Shown here in pieces: positions 34,563 through 43,719 of a stretch of 64,000 nt of DNA. Positions within the stretch are counted from its first letter, which is position 1; each line of letters begins with the position of its first letter. The notes beneath the pieces were generated by a model. It worked only from the letters and a program-made list of their open reading frames with translations, did no database searches and was not told the DNA's origin. This stretch comes from Flavobacterium denitrificans DSM 15936 (GTDB lineage: Bacteria > Bacteroidota > Bacteroidia > Flavobacteriales > Flavobacteriaceae), in the NCBI RefSeq assembly GCF_000425445.1, contig NZ_AUDL01000008.1, forward strand, positions 248,001-312,000, written 5' to 3'. The position numbers and the translations under genes were made by a program.

Positions 34563-35435
34563 TTACTTCTTTTTTGACGTTGTCTTTTTAGCAGTTGTTT
34601 TAGTCGTTGTTGCTTTTGCTTTTACAGGCGCTGTATTGTCGATTTTCTGTTGCACATAAGCATTATACAAACCATCTTTGGTCGCTTTTTTCTTAGCGTC
34701 ATCTGCCCGTTTGCCTGAATCTGGATGCGAACTCATCATTTTGGTAATAAAAGACGACTCTGCTCCTTGGCTTAAATTTTGAAGAATTCTAAATGCCGAT
34801 TCTACAGCATTCACATCATAGCCATTCTTTTTCATAAAATTGTATGAAAAAGAATCCGCCTCAGATTCTTGTTTTCTACTGTGTTTACTATCAATCATGG
34901 CACTTCCTAACTGTCCCAATTGAGAACTAGTAAGCGTTTCAATTTTTCCTGATTGTGATGATGCTACATCTAGTAAAGCTTCTTTTTTATAAGCCGCTTT
35001 TATAGCATCTCTGGTGTCATGATTTACAACATGTCCAATCTCATGCCCAATAACAGCAAGCAATTCATTATCATCCATAACATCCATTAAACCTGCAAAC
35101 ACACGAACACTTCCATCGGCGCAAGCAAAAGCATTAATATCTTTTACGAGATACACTTTATAATTCAAAGCAACCCCATCCGTAGAAGCATGTTTGCCAA
35201 ATACACGATTTAACCGAATTGCATAACCATCAGTTGGACCAGCGACAGGATTATTTGCATCCAATTCTGCAATTGACTGTTGAGCTAAAGCCACCGCATC
35301 AGCATCGCTAAAAGTAAATCCTGAAACACCTTTGCCTAAAGCTCCCATAGCCTTATCTGAAAGTATTTGTGCATTCATTTGATTAAAACCAAAAACCGTT
35401 AATAAAATCCCCAATACTATAAATTCTTTTTTCAT
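34563..35435 (-). CDS. Secreted M48 family zinc metalloprotease (copy B)
   Basis: 290 residues with a signal peptide ending about 22 (MNAQ). The zinc motif is VIGHEIGHVVNHD, with the third ligand in RKQESEADSFSYNFMKK. The body aligns closely with copy A, including GYDVNAVESAFRIL and MMSSHPDSGKRADDAKK. The C-terminus is again Thr/Lys-rich (TTTKTTAKKTTSKKK). Divergence is moderate, so the duplication is not recent. Both copies keep all zinc ligands and the catalytic Glu. Confidence 0.9.
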   Translation of the reverse strand: MKKEFIVLGILLTVFGFNQMNAQILSDKAMGALGKGVSGFTFSDADAVALAQQSIAELDANNPVAGPTDGYAIRLNRVFGKHASTDGVALNYKVYLVKDINAFACADGSVRVFAGLMDVMDDNELLAVIGHEIGHVVNHDTRDAIKAAYKKEALLDVASSQSGKIETLTSSQLGQLGSAMIDSKHSRKQESEADSFSYNFMKKNGYDVNAVESAFRILQNLSQGAESSFITKMMSSHPDSGKRADDAKKKATKDGLYNAYVQQKIDNTAPVKAKATTTKTTAKKTTSKKK

Positions 35436-35703
35436 TTTGAAATCAATTAAATTAACAGCAAAATTACTACAGGGTGAAATTTAAGTTAGCCAATTGAGTC
35501 AAATTTATAACAGATTAGGACGATTTTAAAATTTGAAAAAAGGTGAGGTTTTAAGAAAAAAAACTTAAGCAAGAAATAAAAAGACATTACAAAAGTGCTT
35601 TTAAAAATAAAGTATTAACATTTGAACCTAATAATCACAAATTACAACAAAAAGACAAACTAAACGAAAAGCAAATTAACGCCTCTAAATGAACTACATT
35701 CCG

Positions 35704-35711
35704 TATCTTTG
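35704..35711 (+). promoter_or_regulatory. TAnnTTTG (-7) element before lipA
   Basis: TATCTTTG matches the Bacteroidota -7 consensus 18 bases before the lipA ATG at 35730; no clear -33 TTG. Confidence 0.55.
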
Positions 35712-35729
35712 TGTTTTGAATTTTGATAT

Positions 35730-36596
35730 ATGGAAACAGTCATTGAAAATATACCAACTGGAAAACCTAAATGGTTAAAGGTTAAACTTCCAATTGGACA
35801 AAAATATACTGAACTTCGTGGTTTAGTTGACAAATACAGCTTAAACACAATTTGCACTTCTGGAAGTTGCCCAAATATGGGAGAATGCTGGGGTGAAGGA
35901 ACAGCAACTTTTATGATTCTTGGAAACGTTTGCACACGTTCTTGCGGTTTTTGCGGTGTAAAAACAGGTCGTCCAGAAACTGTGGACTGGGATGAACCTG
36001 AAAAAGTTGCCCGCTCTATTAAAATCATGAACATCAAACACGCAGTAATTACAAGTGTTGACAGGGATGATTTAAAAGATGGAGGATCTATTATCTGGAT
36101 TGAAACGGTAAAAGCAATCCGAAGAATGAACCCAAATACTACTCTTGAAACTTTAATTCCAGATTTTCAAGGAATTGAAAGAAATCTAGATCGAATCGTT
36201 GAAGCAAATCCTGAAGTGGTTTCGCATAACGTTGAAACGGTTCGTCGATTGACACGTGAAGTTCGTATTCAAGCAAAGTACGATCGTAGTCTTGAAGTTT
36301 TGCGTTATTTAAAAGAAAAAGGAATCAACAGAACAAAATCTGGCATCATGCTAGGTCTTGGCGAAACTGAAGAAGAAGTTTTTCAAACAATGACTGATTT
36401 ACGCAATGCAAATGTAGATGTTGTTACTCTTGGCCAATATCTTCAACCTAGTAAAAAACATTTGCCTGTAAAAGAATTTATTACTCCTGAACAATTCGAG
36501 AAATATGAAAAATTCGGACTAGAATTAGGTTTCCGCCATGTTGAAAGCGGTCCATTGGTTCGTTCTTCATACAAAGCACAAAAACACATTTTATAA
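35730..36596 (+). CDS. lipA: Lipoyl synthase
   Basis: 288 residues. The auxiliary cluster [13 protein letters not shown] (Cys x4 Cys x5 Cys) and the radical-[11 protein letters not shown] (CxxxCxxC) are both present, followed by DRDDLKDGG and the terminal [10 protein letters not shown] serine motif that ligates the auxiliary cluster. It inserts two sulfurs into protein-bound octanoyl groups. It is monocistronic with a TATCTTTG element; gap starts 82 bases downstream. Confidence 0.97.
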   Translation: METVIENIPTGKPKWLKVKLPIGQKYTELRGLVDKYSLNTICTSGSCPNMGECWGEGTATFMILGNVCTRSCGFCGVKTGRPETVDWDEPEKVARSIKIMNIKHAVITSVDRDDLKDGGSIIWIETVKAIRRMNPNTTLETLIPDFQGIERNLDRIVEANPEVVSHNVETVRRLTREVRIQAKYDRSLEVLRYLKEKGINRTKSGIMLGLGETEEEVFQTMTDLRNANVDVVTLGQYLQPSKKHLPVKEFITPEQFEKYEKFGLELGFRHVESGPLVRSSYKAQKHIL

Positions 36597-36678
36597 AATA
36601 GTTTAATCGAATAATCGTCAATTTGTTTAATTGAAGAACCTAATTGACGATTACTGATTAAATAAATTGACTAGATAA

Positions 36679-37677
36679 TTGAAAACAAGAATTGCTATTA
36701 ATGGGTTTGGAAGAATTGGAAGAAATTTATTCCGCTTGCTTTTAAACCATCCTGAAATTGAAGTTGTTGCTATCAACGATATTGCTGACAACAAAACAAT
36801 GGCACATTTAATAAAATACGACAGCATACATGGCGTTTTGCCTTATGCCGTAAGCCATAATGAAGAATCAATTATTGTGGACAACAAGCAATATTTATTT
36901 TTTCACGAAAAAAGCATTTCTAATCTTGACTGGAAAAGCCACAATATTGATTTTGTAATTGAATCGACTGGAAAATATAAGACGCATGAAGAATTAAATG
37001 CGCATCTGGAAGCAGGAGCAAAAAAAGTAATACTTTCGGCTCCATCAGAAGTCGACACAATCAAAACAGTAGTTTTAGGCGTAAATGAAAATATTTTAGA
37101 AGGAAATGAAACAATCGTTTCGAACGCAAGCTGCACCACCAATAATGCCGCGCCAATGATAAAAATCATTGATGAATTATGCGGTATTGAGCAAGCTTAC
37201 ATTACAACTATTCATTCATATACTACCGACCAAAGTCTTCATGACCAGCCACATAAGGATTTACGCAGGGCGAGAGGCGCTAGTCAGTCAATTGTTCCAA
37301 CAACTACAGGTGCAGCTAAGGCATTAACAAAAATTTTTCCTAAATTGCATCAAAAAATCGGAGGATGCGGTATTCGAGTTCCAGTTCCCGATGGTTCATT
37401 AACAGATATTACATTCAATGTAAAGCGTGCCGTTACTATTGAAGAAATTAATAAAGCTTTTGAAAAAGCCTCAAAAACAAATTTAAAAGGAATATTAGAT
37501 TACACAGAAGATCCTATCGTTTCTGTTGATATAATTGGCAATACGCATTCGTGCTTATTTGATTCCCAACTAACTTCAGTCATTGATAAAATGGTTAAAG
37601 TAGTAGGCTGGTATGATAATGAAATTGGCTATTCATCAAGATTAATAGATTTGATTTTACTGATAAGAAAAACATAG
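36679..37677 (+). CDS. gap: Glyceraldehyde-3-phosphate dehydrogenase, TTG start
   Basis: 332 residues from TTG 36679; the codon just upstream is a TAA stop, so no ATG start is possible. The NAD loop INGFGRIGRN, the catalytic SNASCTTNNAAP (Cys) with the partner His in TTIHSYT, and the phosphate-binding RRARGASQS and RVPVPDGS are intact. It oxidises glyceraldehyde-3-phosphate in glycolysis or gluconeogenesis. It is followed 25 bases later by a hybrid kinase. Whether this is the main or an accessory GAPDH cannot be told here. Confidence 0.94.
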   Translation: MKTRIAINGFGRIGRNLFRLLLNHPEIEVVAINDIADNKTMAHLIKYDSIHGVLPYAVSHNEESIIVDNKQYLFFHEKSISNLDWKSHNIDFVIESTGKYKTHEELNAHLEAGAKKVILSAPSEVDTIKTVVLGVNENILEGNETIVSNASCTTNNAAPMIKIIDELCGIEQAYITTIHSYTTDQSLHDQPHKDLRRARGASQSIVPTTTGAAKALTKIFPKLHQKIGGCGIRVPVPDGSLTDITFNVKRAVTIEEINKAFEKASKTNLKGILDYTEDPIVSVDIIGNTHSCLFDSQLTSVIDKMVKVVGWYDNEIGYSSRLIDLILLIRKT

Positions 37678-37702
37678 ATTCATTGTAAAAGCGTTGCCAT
37701 AC

Positions 37703-39877
37703 ATGAAATACCACATTCTTATTCTTATTTGTTTTTTAAATTCATTTTTGTATTCTCAAACCAAAAAGAATACAGATAGTGTTTCCTATTACAATAAGTT
37801 AGCCAACTCAAATATTAATAAGAACATGTACAACCAAGCGGTATTTTATACTAAAAAATCAATCGATTTTTGCCAAAACAACAACAAAAGCCAAGATTTA
37901 GCCAATCAAACTTTTAAGCTCGGAAAACTTTATTACAACCAGCAAAAATATGATGCTGCACTAAAAAATTTCCATAAAAGCGTTTCTTTGTTTGACAAGG
38001 TAAAACCAACTTGCACTAAAATATTAGCACTTCACTATATAGGCGCAACAAACACAGCACAGGGCAATTTTGAGATTGGAAATATTTATTATAAAAAAGC
38101 AGACAGCTTATTAAAACAACTGAAAATCGTTGATCATGCCGAAGTTTTAAATTATCAAAAAGCAATGGCTTTGAAAATTGGCAAAGATTTGCCACTTGCT
38201 GCAAAAACTTTCCAAAAAATCGTAAAAAAGCCAGACAACGCAAAAATCATTAAAACGAAAGCCGATTCTTATTATCAGCTCGGATTGATTGAGACAAAAT
38301 TAAAACGAAATGATTCGGCTTTGGTTTATTTTGACAAGGGTCTGGATTACAGTGCCAAAAACAACAACCTAAATCAGAAATCAAAAATCATACTCGCTAT
38401 CAGCCAGTATTATAAAAAGAATCGCAACTTTGATCTCGCCTATTCCTATCTCGATGAACATTATCAAATCGAGAACTATATTTTGAAATTGAAAAATGCG
38501 AAATTGGATCTCAATGAATTTGAGAAATTCAAAAAAACGCAGTCTATCAAAAATACGCTTAAACGCGAAAGTGATCAAAAAATCCAATTAAAAACGTATC
38601 GTTACTCAAAATTGGTGAGTATTTTGGCAATCGCTCTAATTTCGATTTTGTCGCTTTTGAGTTTGGCTTTATACAAAAATAATATTATTCGAAATCAGAA
38701 TAATTTGCTTTTAAGAGAAAAGAACAAAGAATTGATTCTTGCCAAAAATAAAGCAGAAAAAGCATCAAAAGCCAGATCTGAATTTTTGTCGACCGTAAGC
38801 CATGAACTCCGGACACCTTTGAATGCAATCAATGGAATTACACATTTGCTTTTAGAAGACAATCCGAAAAAGAATCAGTTAAAATACTTGGAATCTTTGA
38901 AATTCTCAGGCAACTACTTGACTACATTTATCAATGAAATTTTGGAAATCAACAAAATCGATTCTACAAAAGTTGAAGTTGAATATATCAGTTTTAACTT
39001 AAAAGAACTTTTATTCAATATCCAAAGTTCTCTTAAAGAATTGGCTACAGCCAATAAAAACTATTTCAATCTTGAAATTGACGAAGCTATTCCAGATAAT
39101 TTAATCGGAGATCCAACAAAATTATCACAAATCATTCTCAACTTAATCAATAATGCTTTAAAATTTACACAAAACGGACATGTAAATGTAATAGCTAAAT
39201 TGTATGCAATTGAAGAAGAAAATGCAACTGTATACTTTGAAATCGTTGACACAGGAATTGGAATTCCAGAAGACAAACTGCAAACCGTTTTTGAAAGTTT
39301 TTCTCAAGGCTCTATTGAAGTAAACCGCAAATATGGCGGTACTGGTCTGGGCTTGACTATTGTAAAAAAACTGATTGAGCTTTTAGGAGGAGAAATTAAA
39401 CTTAAAAGTGAAGTAGGCAAAGGATCAACTTTTACATTCAAGCTGAATTTCAATATCAATACTGAACCATTGGAAATAGCAGAAGAAACATCCAAACTTT
39501 ACAATGACAAACAATTGGAGCACAAATCGATTTTATTAATTGAAGACAATAAAATCAACCAAATGATTACTCGAAAAATGCTAGAAAACAAAGCTATTTG
39601 CTGTGAAATAATTGACAATGGCGAGGAAGCTGTCGATCTTTTAAAAGTGAAGCGCTTTGATATGGTTTTAATGGATGTGCATTTGCCAGGCATCAATGGA
39701 ACAACTGCTACAAAAATGATTCGCGAGTTTGACAAAACAACACCAATTATTGCTTTAACTGCAATTTCGTTAGACGAAAACCGCGATATGCTTTTATCTT
39801 TCGGAATGAATGATGTTATTACAAAACCATTTGTCCCAGATGAATTTTATAGCACAATTGCTAAATTCTTTGATTAA
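37703..39877 (+). CDS. TPR-containing hybrid histidine kinase / response regulator
   Basis: 724 residues from ATG 37703; a TTG 9 bases upstream is less likely. A signal-like start (ICFLNSFLYSQ) is followed by TPR-type helices (about 28-270, for example YYNQQKYDAALKNFHKSV and YYQLGLIETKLKRNDSALVYF). One membrane helix follows (about 305-325), then a coiled coil, HisKA (FLSTVSHELRTPLNAI, His about 365), HATPase (NLINNALKFT, DTGIGIPED, GTGLGL) and a receiver (LIEDNKINQ, Asp in MVLMDVHLPG near 656, ITKPF). The TPRs are predicted periplasmic. Output is by phosphotransfer only; no DNA-binding domain or partner regulator is nearby. Confidence 0.93.
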   Translation: MKYHILILICFLNSFLYSQTKKNTDSVSYYNKLANSNINKNMYNQAVFYTKKSIDFCQNNNKSQDLANQTFKLGKLYYNQQKYDAALKNFHKSVSLFDKVKPTCTKILALHYIGATNTAQGNFEIGNIYYKKADSLLKQLKIVDHAEVLNYQKAMALKIGKDLPLAAKTFQKIVKKPDNAKIIKTKADSYYQLGLIETKLKRNDSALVYFDKGLDYSAKNNNLNQKSKIILAISQYYKKNRNFDLAYSYLDEHYQIENYILKLKNAKLDLNEFEKFKKTQSIKNTLKRESDQKIQLKTYRYSKLVSILAIALISILSLLSLALYKNNIIRNQNNLLLREKNKELILAKNKAEKASKARSEFLSTVSHELRTPLNAINGITHLLLEDNPKKNQLKYLESLKFSGNYLTTFINEILEINKIDSTKVEVEYISFNLKELLFNIQSSLKELATANKNYFNLEIDEAIPDNLIGDPTKLSQIILNLINNALKFTQNGHVNVIAKLYAIEEENATVYFEIVDTGIGIPEDKLQTVFESFSQGSIEVNRKYGGTGLGLTIVKKLIELLGGEIKLKSEVGKGSTFTFKLNFNINTEPLEIAEETSKLYNDKQLEHKSILLIEDNKINQMITRKMLENKAICCEIIDNGEEAVDLLKVKRFDMVLMDVHLPGINGTTATKMIREFDKTTPIIALTAISLDENRDMLLSFGMNDVITKPFVPDEFYSTIAKFFD

Positions 39878-39914
39878 CTAAGACACTAAGTTACTAAGAC
39901 GATGAGATGCTAAG
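39878..39914. repeat. CTAAGACACTAAG-type repeat, copy 1
   Basis: The sequence CTAAGACACTAAG recurs in variants (TTACTAAGACGATGAG, ATGCTAAG) in the 32-base convergent gap and runs into the lpxK stop codon. A relative lies at 44986-45020 (GAGACACTAAG, CCACTAAGT). Confidence 0.7.
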
Positions 39915-40923
39915 TTTTCTTCACATACTCTAAAATTGTCGCGTCAAAATTTTGTTGATGATTTATAAAAGAACTTTTTATTGGCAAATAATACAGTTGC
40001 GAAACCAATTTTGAATCTTTCAAACGAACATAATCTTTCTCCGTTGTAATTATTTTTCTTCCTTTTGCTTTTTCTTGGATGGAATTTAAATCAGCGTCAG
40101 AAAAATGATGATGATCTGGAAAAGTCAAACATTCGTCATTTTCATTTTTTAAATAATCAAAAAATGGTTTTGGTTTTGCAATTCCTGCTAAAAGCAATTT
40201 TGATTGCGATCTGATTTTTGCCACTTCCATTTTTTCATTTTGCCCATAGATCACTTCATCATAATCTATAAAAGTAAAAAAGATTTGTTGTGAACAGCTT
40301 AACTTTAGTTTTAAGCGAATTTCGGATTGTTCTTCTTCAGATAAAATTTTAGGACATTTTGTAACAACAACGATGCTCGCTCTTTCTGCTCCACTCCTGC
40401 TCTCTCTTAAATTTCCAGTTGGGAGCATAAAATCATCTGCATATAAATCTCCGTAAGAAGTCAATAAAATATAAAAACCAGCTTTTACTTTTCTGTGCTG
40501 ATAAGCATCATCTAACAAAATAATTTCGGGTTTTGCCTCTTGAGAAAGCAATTGCTGAATTCCGTTTGTACGATTTGCATCTACTGCTACCATTACATTT
40601 GGAAATTTTTGATAAAACTGAAAAGGTTCATCGCCAAGAATTTCGGCATTTGAATTTTCATCCGCCAAAACAAAACCTTCCGATTTTCTTTTATATCCAC
40701 GGCTTAAAGTTGCGACTTTATATTTATCAACTAATAACCGAATCAAATATTCGATTTGAGGCGTTTTTCCGGTTCCGCCAACGCTCAAATTTCCAACAGC
40801 AATTACTGGAAGATCAAATGAAGTTGATTTCAAAATTCCATTGTCAAAAAGAGAATTTCGGATTGAAGTAATGAATCCGTATAAAATGGCAAATGGGAAA
40901 AGTATTTTTCGAAGTATGTTCAT
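39910..40923 (-). CDS. lpxK: Tetraacyldisaccharide 4'-kinase
   Basis: 337 residues from ATG 40923; an upstream start at 40965 would overlap the toxin gene. An N-terminal membrane segment (ILRKILFPFAILYGFIT) anchors it. Walker A VGNLSVGGTGKTPQ (about 42-55), LSRGYKRKSEGF, ILLDDAYQHRKV and ITTEKDYVRLKD match LpxK. It phosphorylates the lipid A precursor at the inner membrane. The stop codon lies inside a CTAAGACACTAAG-type repeat (39878-39914). Confidence 0.94.
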   Translation of the reverse strand: MNILRKILFPFAILYGFITSIRNSLFDNGILKSTSFDLPVIAVGNLSVGGTGKTPQIEYLIRLLVDKYKVATLSRGYKRKSEGFVLADENSNAEILGDEPFQFYQKFPNVMVAVDANRTNGIQQLLSQEAKPEIILLDDAYQHRKVKAGFYILLTSYGDLYADDFMLPTGNLRESRSGAERASIVVVTKCPKILSEEEQSEIRLKLKLSCSQQIFFTFIDYDEVIYGQNEKMEVAKIRSQSKLLLAGIAKPKPFFDYLKNENDECLTFPDHHHFSDADLNSIQEKAKGRKIITTEKDYVRLKDSKLVSQLYYLPIKSSFINHQQNFDATILEYVKKT

Positions 40924-40927
40924 ATCG

Positions 40928-41209
40928 TTATTTACCTGAATAATGACCTTTTGCTGAAACGACAAAAATTGTCACAGTATCATCTTCTAGATAATAAATC
41001 ATTCTGTCTTTTTGATTTATTCGTCTCGACCAAAAACCAGTAAGTTCATACTTTAAAGGCTCAGGATTTCCAATTCCTTCAAAAGGAGTTTCAGAAAGTT
41101 CCAAAAGAATTTTTTCAACAGTCTTAATACTTTTTTTATCTCCTGATTTATAATGTTCAATAATTTGTTTTTTTGCCAGCTCTTTTACTTCAACCCTAAA
41201 CTTCCCCAT
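40928..41209 (-). CDS. Txe/YoeB-family toxin (mRNA-cleaving endoribonuclease)
   Basis: 93 residues. KILLELSETPFEGIGNPEPLKYELTGFWSRRINQKDRMIYYLEDD and VVSAKGHYSGK match YoeB: the basic Arg pair in SRRI, the conserved Arg before the Met-Ile-Tyr-Tyr strand, and the C-terminal Lys-Gly-His-Tyr with the catalytic His. YoeB cleaves mRNA in the ribosomal A site. The start overlaps the antitoxin gene by 25 bases, and the stop lies 4 bases before lpxK. Confidence 0.9.
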   Translation of the reverse strand: MGKFRVEVKELAKKQIIEHYKSGDKKSIKTVEKILLELSETPFEGIGNPEPLKYELTGFWSRRINQKDRMIYYLEDDTVTIFVVSAKGHYSGK

Positions 41210-41427
41210 ACATCATTAGGATTAATTTCTGTACTATTTTTACTTTTAGCTGATTTTAAAACCATATCAACAAACTCTGGATTATATGGACTTTCTTCTT
41301 CGTTCACCTGTCCATAAGTATCTGTTTCGACAATTTCAATACCCTCAACACCTTTAAAAAAAGCTTCAAACATCGCCATAAATGCTTTTCCTGATTTAGT
41401 GCGTTCGTTAATTTTTATTGTAGTCAT
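41185..41427 (-). CDS. Antitoxin of the YoeB-like module, not YefM-like
   Basis: 80 residues. MTTIKINERTKSGKAFMAMFEAFFKG at the N-terminus is followed by an acidic middle (IEIVETDTYGQVNEEESPYNPEFVDMVLKSA) and the tail INPNDVWGSLGLK. It lacks the Phd/YefM DNA-binding fold; the N-terminus instead suggests a short strand-helix segment. Position directly upstream of and overlapping the toxin makes it the partner. It would neutralise the toxin by wrapping its C-terminal segment around the active site (inference by analogy). Confidence 0.8.
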   Translation of the reverse strand: MTTIKINERTKSGKAFMAMFEAFFKGVEGIEIVETDTYGQVNEEESPYNPEFVDMVLKSAKSKNSTEINPNDVWGSLGLK

Positions 41428-41563
41428 GACTTAGTAAGTTTTATATTGAAATATTACAAATATTACAATGTTTACAAATATACAAAAATGAAACCACACT
41501 TAAGAAATTGATTAAAAGCAAGATTTTCTAGCTCTATTTTTTTTCGTTAATTTGTTTTACGAA

Positions 41564-41640
41564 TTTGTTTCAGGTTTCGGGTTTCTAGTTTTCCTGACAA
41601 TATAAAACTTGAAACAAATAAAACCTGAAACTTGAAACAA
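41564..41640. repeat. GTTTCAGGTTT-type palindromic element, copy 2
   Basis: TTTGTTTCAGGTTTCGGGTTTC on the left pairs with AAACCTGAAAC and CTTGAAACAA on the right. The element ends 9 bases before the NIF3 gene's ATG at 41650, so it lies in its leader. Confidence 0.8.
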
Positions 41641-41649
41641 AATACTGAA

Positions 41650-42744
41650 ATGAAAATCAAAAATATAATCTCAGTCCTCGAAGAAATGGCTCCTTTGGCT
41701 TACGCCGAAGATTTTGACAACGTTGGCCTTTTAGTTGGAAATTCGGAAACCGAAAGCACTGGTGTTTTAGTTTGCCACGATGCCTTAGAAAATATAATTG
41801 ACGAAGCTGTTGCAAAAAACTGCAATCTGGTAGTTTGCTTTCATCCAATTTTATTCTCTGGAATTAAAAAAATCACAGGCAAAAATTATGTGGAGCGTGC
41901 CATTTTAAAAGCAATCAAAAATGACATTGCTATTTTTGCCGTTCATACCGCGCTTGATAATCATTCACAAGGCGTAAACAAAATTTTCTGTGATGCTTTA
42001 GGATTGACAAACACCAAAATTTTAGTTCCAAAACAAAATTTCATTCAAAAACTAATTACTTATACTGTTCCAGACAATGCAGATAAAGTTCGAAATGCAT
42101 TATTTGAAGCAGGTGCAGGAACAATAGGAAATTATGAAAATTGCAGTTTCAACTCAAACGGCATTGGAACATATAAAGGAAATTCTGAAAGCAATCCTGT
42201 AATTGGTGAACGTCATGAGCTAACTGAAACTGAAGAAATAAAAATTGAAGTTACTTTTGAAAAGCACTTGCAATCCCGAATTTTAAAGGCACTTTTCGAA
42301 AATCATATTTACGAAGAAGTAGCTTATGAAATTTATAATCTTGAAAATTCACATCAGAATATAGGTTTAGGAATGATTGGCGAATTTGAAACTGAAATGG
42401 ATGAGAAAGATTTCCTGCATTTCGTAAAAGAAAAAATGATCGCGGATGGAATTCGCCATTCTACTTTTTTAGGCAAGAAAATCAAGAAAGTAGCAGTGCT
42501 GGGAGGTTCCGGAAGTTTTGCCATAAGAAATGCAATTCAGGCTGGAGCAGATGCTTTTTTGACCGCCGATTTGAAATATCATCAATTTTATGAAGCCGAA
42601 AACAAGTTACTTTTAGCCGATATTGGTCATTTTGAGAGCGAACGCTATACAAAAAACTATATTGTTGATTTTCTTCGAAAAAAAATTCTTAATTTTGCCA
42701 TCATTTTATCGGAAGAAAATACAAATCCAGTTAAGTACTTATAA
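41650..42744 (+). CDS. NIF3-like dinuclear metal centre protein
   Basis: 364 residues from ATG 41650; a TTG at 41632 is inside the repeat and rejected. Metal ligands are visible: VCFHPILFSG (His), AVHTALDNHSQGVN (His and Asp), IGHFESERY (His and Glu near the C-terminus). The long central insertion (about 130-235) is the usual PII-like domain of two-domain NIF3 proteins. The family is linked to tRNA or GTP cyclohydrolase-type chemistry without a settled function. It overlaps nothing but is 3 bases from the next gene, a conserved pairing. Confidence 0.92.
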   Translation: MKIKNIISVLEEMAPLAYAEDFDNVGLLVGNSETESTGVLVCHDALENIIDEAVAKNCNLVVCFHPILFSGIKKITGKNYVERAILKAIKNDIAIFAVHTALDNHSQGVNKIFCDALGLTNTKILVPKQNFIQKLITYTVPDNADKVRNALFEAGAGTIGNYENCSFNSNGIGTYKGNSESNPVIGERHELTETEEIKIEVTFEKHLQSRILKALFENHIYEEVAYEIYNLENSHQNIGLGMIGEFETEMDEKDFLHFVKEKMIADGIRHSTFLGKKIKKVAVLGGSGSFAIRNAIQAGADAFLTADLKYHQFYEAENKLLLADIGHFESERYTKNYIVDFLRKKILNFAIILSEENTNPVKYL

Positions 42745-42747
42745 AAT

Positions 42748-43527
42748 ATGACGAATACGAAAGAATTAAGTGTTGAGGACAAGTTAAGAGCAATATACGA
42801 TTTACAGCTTATTGACTCTAGAATTGACGAAATCAGAAACGTTAGAGGAGAACTTCCTTTAGAGGTTGAAGATTTAGAAGATGAAGTTGCAGGTTTGAGC
42901 ACTCGTTCAGAGAAACTGAAAGGTGAACTTGAAGTGATTGAGGAGCAAATCAAAGCAAAGAAAATTGCTATTGAGGAGCATAAAGAGGTTATTAAAAAGT
43001 ACACAAAACAACAAGAATCAGTACGTAACAACAGAGAATTTAATTCTTTGACAAAAGAAGTTGAATTTCAGGAATTAGAGATTCAATTGGCTGAAAAGCA
43101 AATCAAAGAACTGAAAGCTTCTATCGAGCACAAAAAAGAAGTTATTTCTAACTTAAAGGAAAAACTTGATGCTAAAAGCTCTCATTTAAAACATAAAAAA
43201 TCTGAATTAGATGCTATTATGGCTGAGACTCAGAAAGAAGAAACTTTCTTAACTGAGAAATCTGCTGAATATGCTGCACAAATCGAAGACAGATTATTAG
43301 CAGCTTACAACAGAATCAGAAGCAGTGTTCGTAACGGATTAGCTGTAGTTTCTATCGAAAGAGGAGCTTCTGCTGGATCTTTCTTCACAATTCCACCACA
43401 AACACAGGTTGAAATTGCTTCAAGAAAGAAAATCATCACTGATGAGCACTCTGGAAGAATTTTAGTTGATACGCAACTAGCTGAAGAAGAAAAAGAAAAA
43501 ATGGAACAATTGTTCGCAAAATTCTAA
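42748..43527 (+). CDS. Coiled-coil protein of the C4 zinc-ribbon family, cysteines lost
   Basis: 259 residues. Residues 1-185 are a long antiparallel coiled coil rich in Glu and Lys. The C-terminal fold aligns with the zf-RING_7/C4 zinc-ribbon family found beside NIF3: IRSSVRNGLAVVSIERGASAGSFFTIPPQ and IITDEHSGRILVD. In the usual family the motifs are GxCxGCF and CxHCGRIL; here all four Cys positions read Ser, Ser, Asp and Ser, and no Cys is present in that region. The fold core is otherwise kept, so the protein may work without zinc. It is 3 bases behind the NIF3 gene. Confidence 0.85.
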   Translation: MTNTKELSVEDKLRAIYDLQLIDSRIDEIRNVRGELPLEVEDLEDEVAGLSTRSEKLKGELEVIEEQIKAKKIAIEEHKEVIKKYTKQQESVRNNREFNSLTKEVEFQELEIQLAEKQIKELKASIEHKKEVISNLKEKLDAKSSHLKHKKSELDAIMAETQKEETFLTEKSAEYAAQIEDRLLAAYNRIRSSVRNGLAVVSIERGASAGSFFTIPPQTQVEIASRKKIITDEHSGRILVDTQLAEEEKEKMEQLFAKF

Positions 43528-43534
43528 ATATAAG

Positions 43535-43561
43535 GTCCCGATTTAATCGGGACTTTTTTTT
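43535..43561 (+). terminator. Terminator after the zinc-ribbon-family gene
   Basis: Perfect stem GTCCCGAT / ATCGGGAC around TTA, followed by 8 T. The same palindrome type is embedded in the tRNA-Pro remnant. Confidence 0.9.
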
Positions 43562-43571
43562 GCTTTTTTTT

Positions 43572-43686
43572 CGCCACGACTCGAGCGATAGCGAATAGGC
43601 AAAGCAATTACACAAATTTCACTAATTATTTTTTATCAATAATACTGGGAATAAAAAATTCGTGTTTATATGTGCAATTCGTGGCA
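43572..43686. repeat. GCCACGAATT-type palindromic element, copy 4 (diverged)
   Basis: CGCCACGA on the left and AATTCGTGGC on the right, with inner ATTACACAAATTTCACTAATT and a 30-base unrelated insertion after the left arm. It is the most diverged member of the family. Confidence 0.65.
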
Positions 43687-43719
43687 GACCTTTTTTTACC
43701 TTTAGAAAAAATTTAAGTT

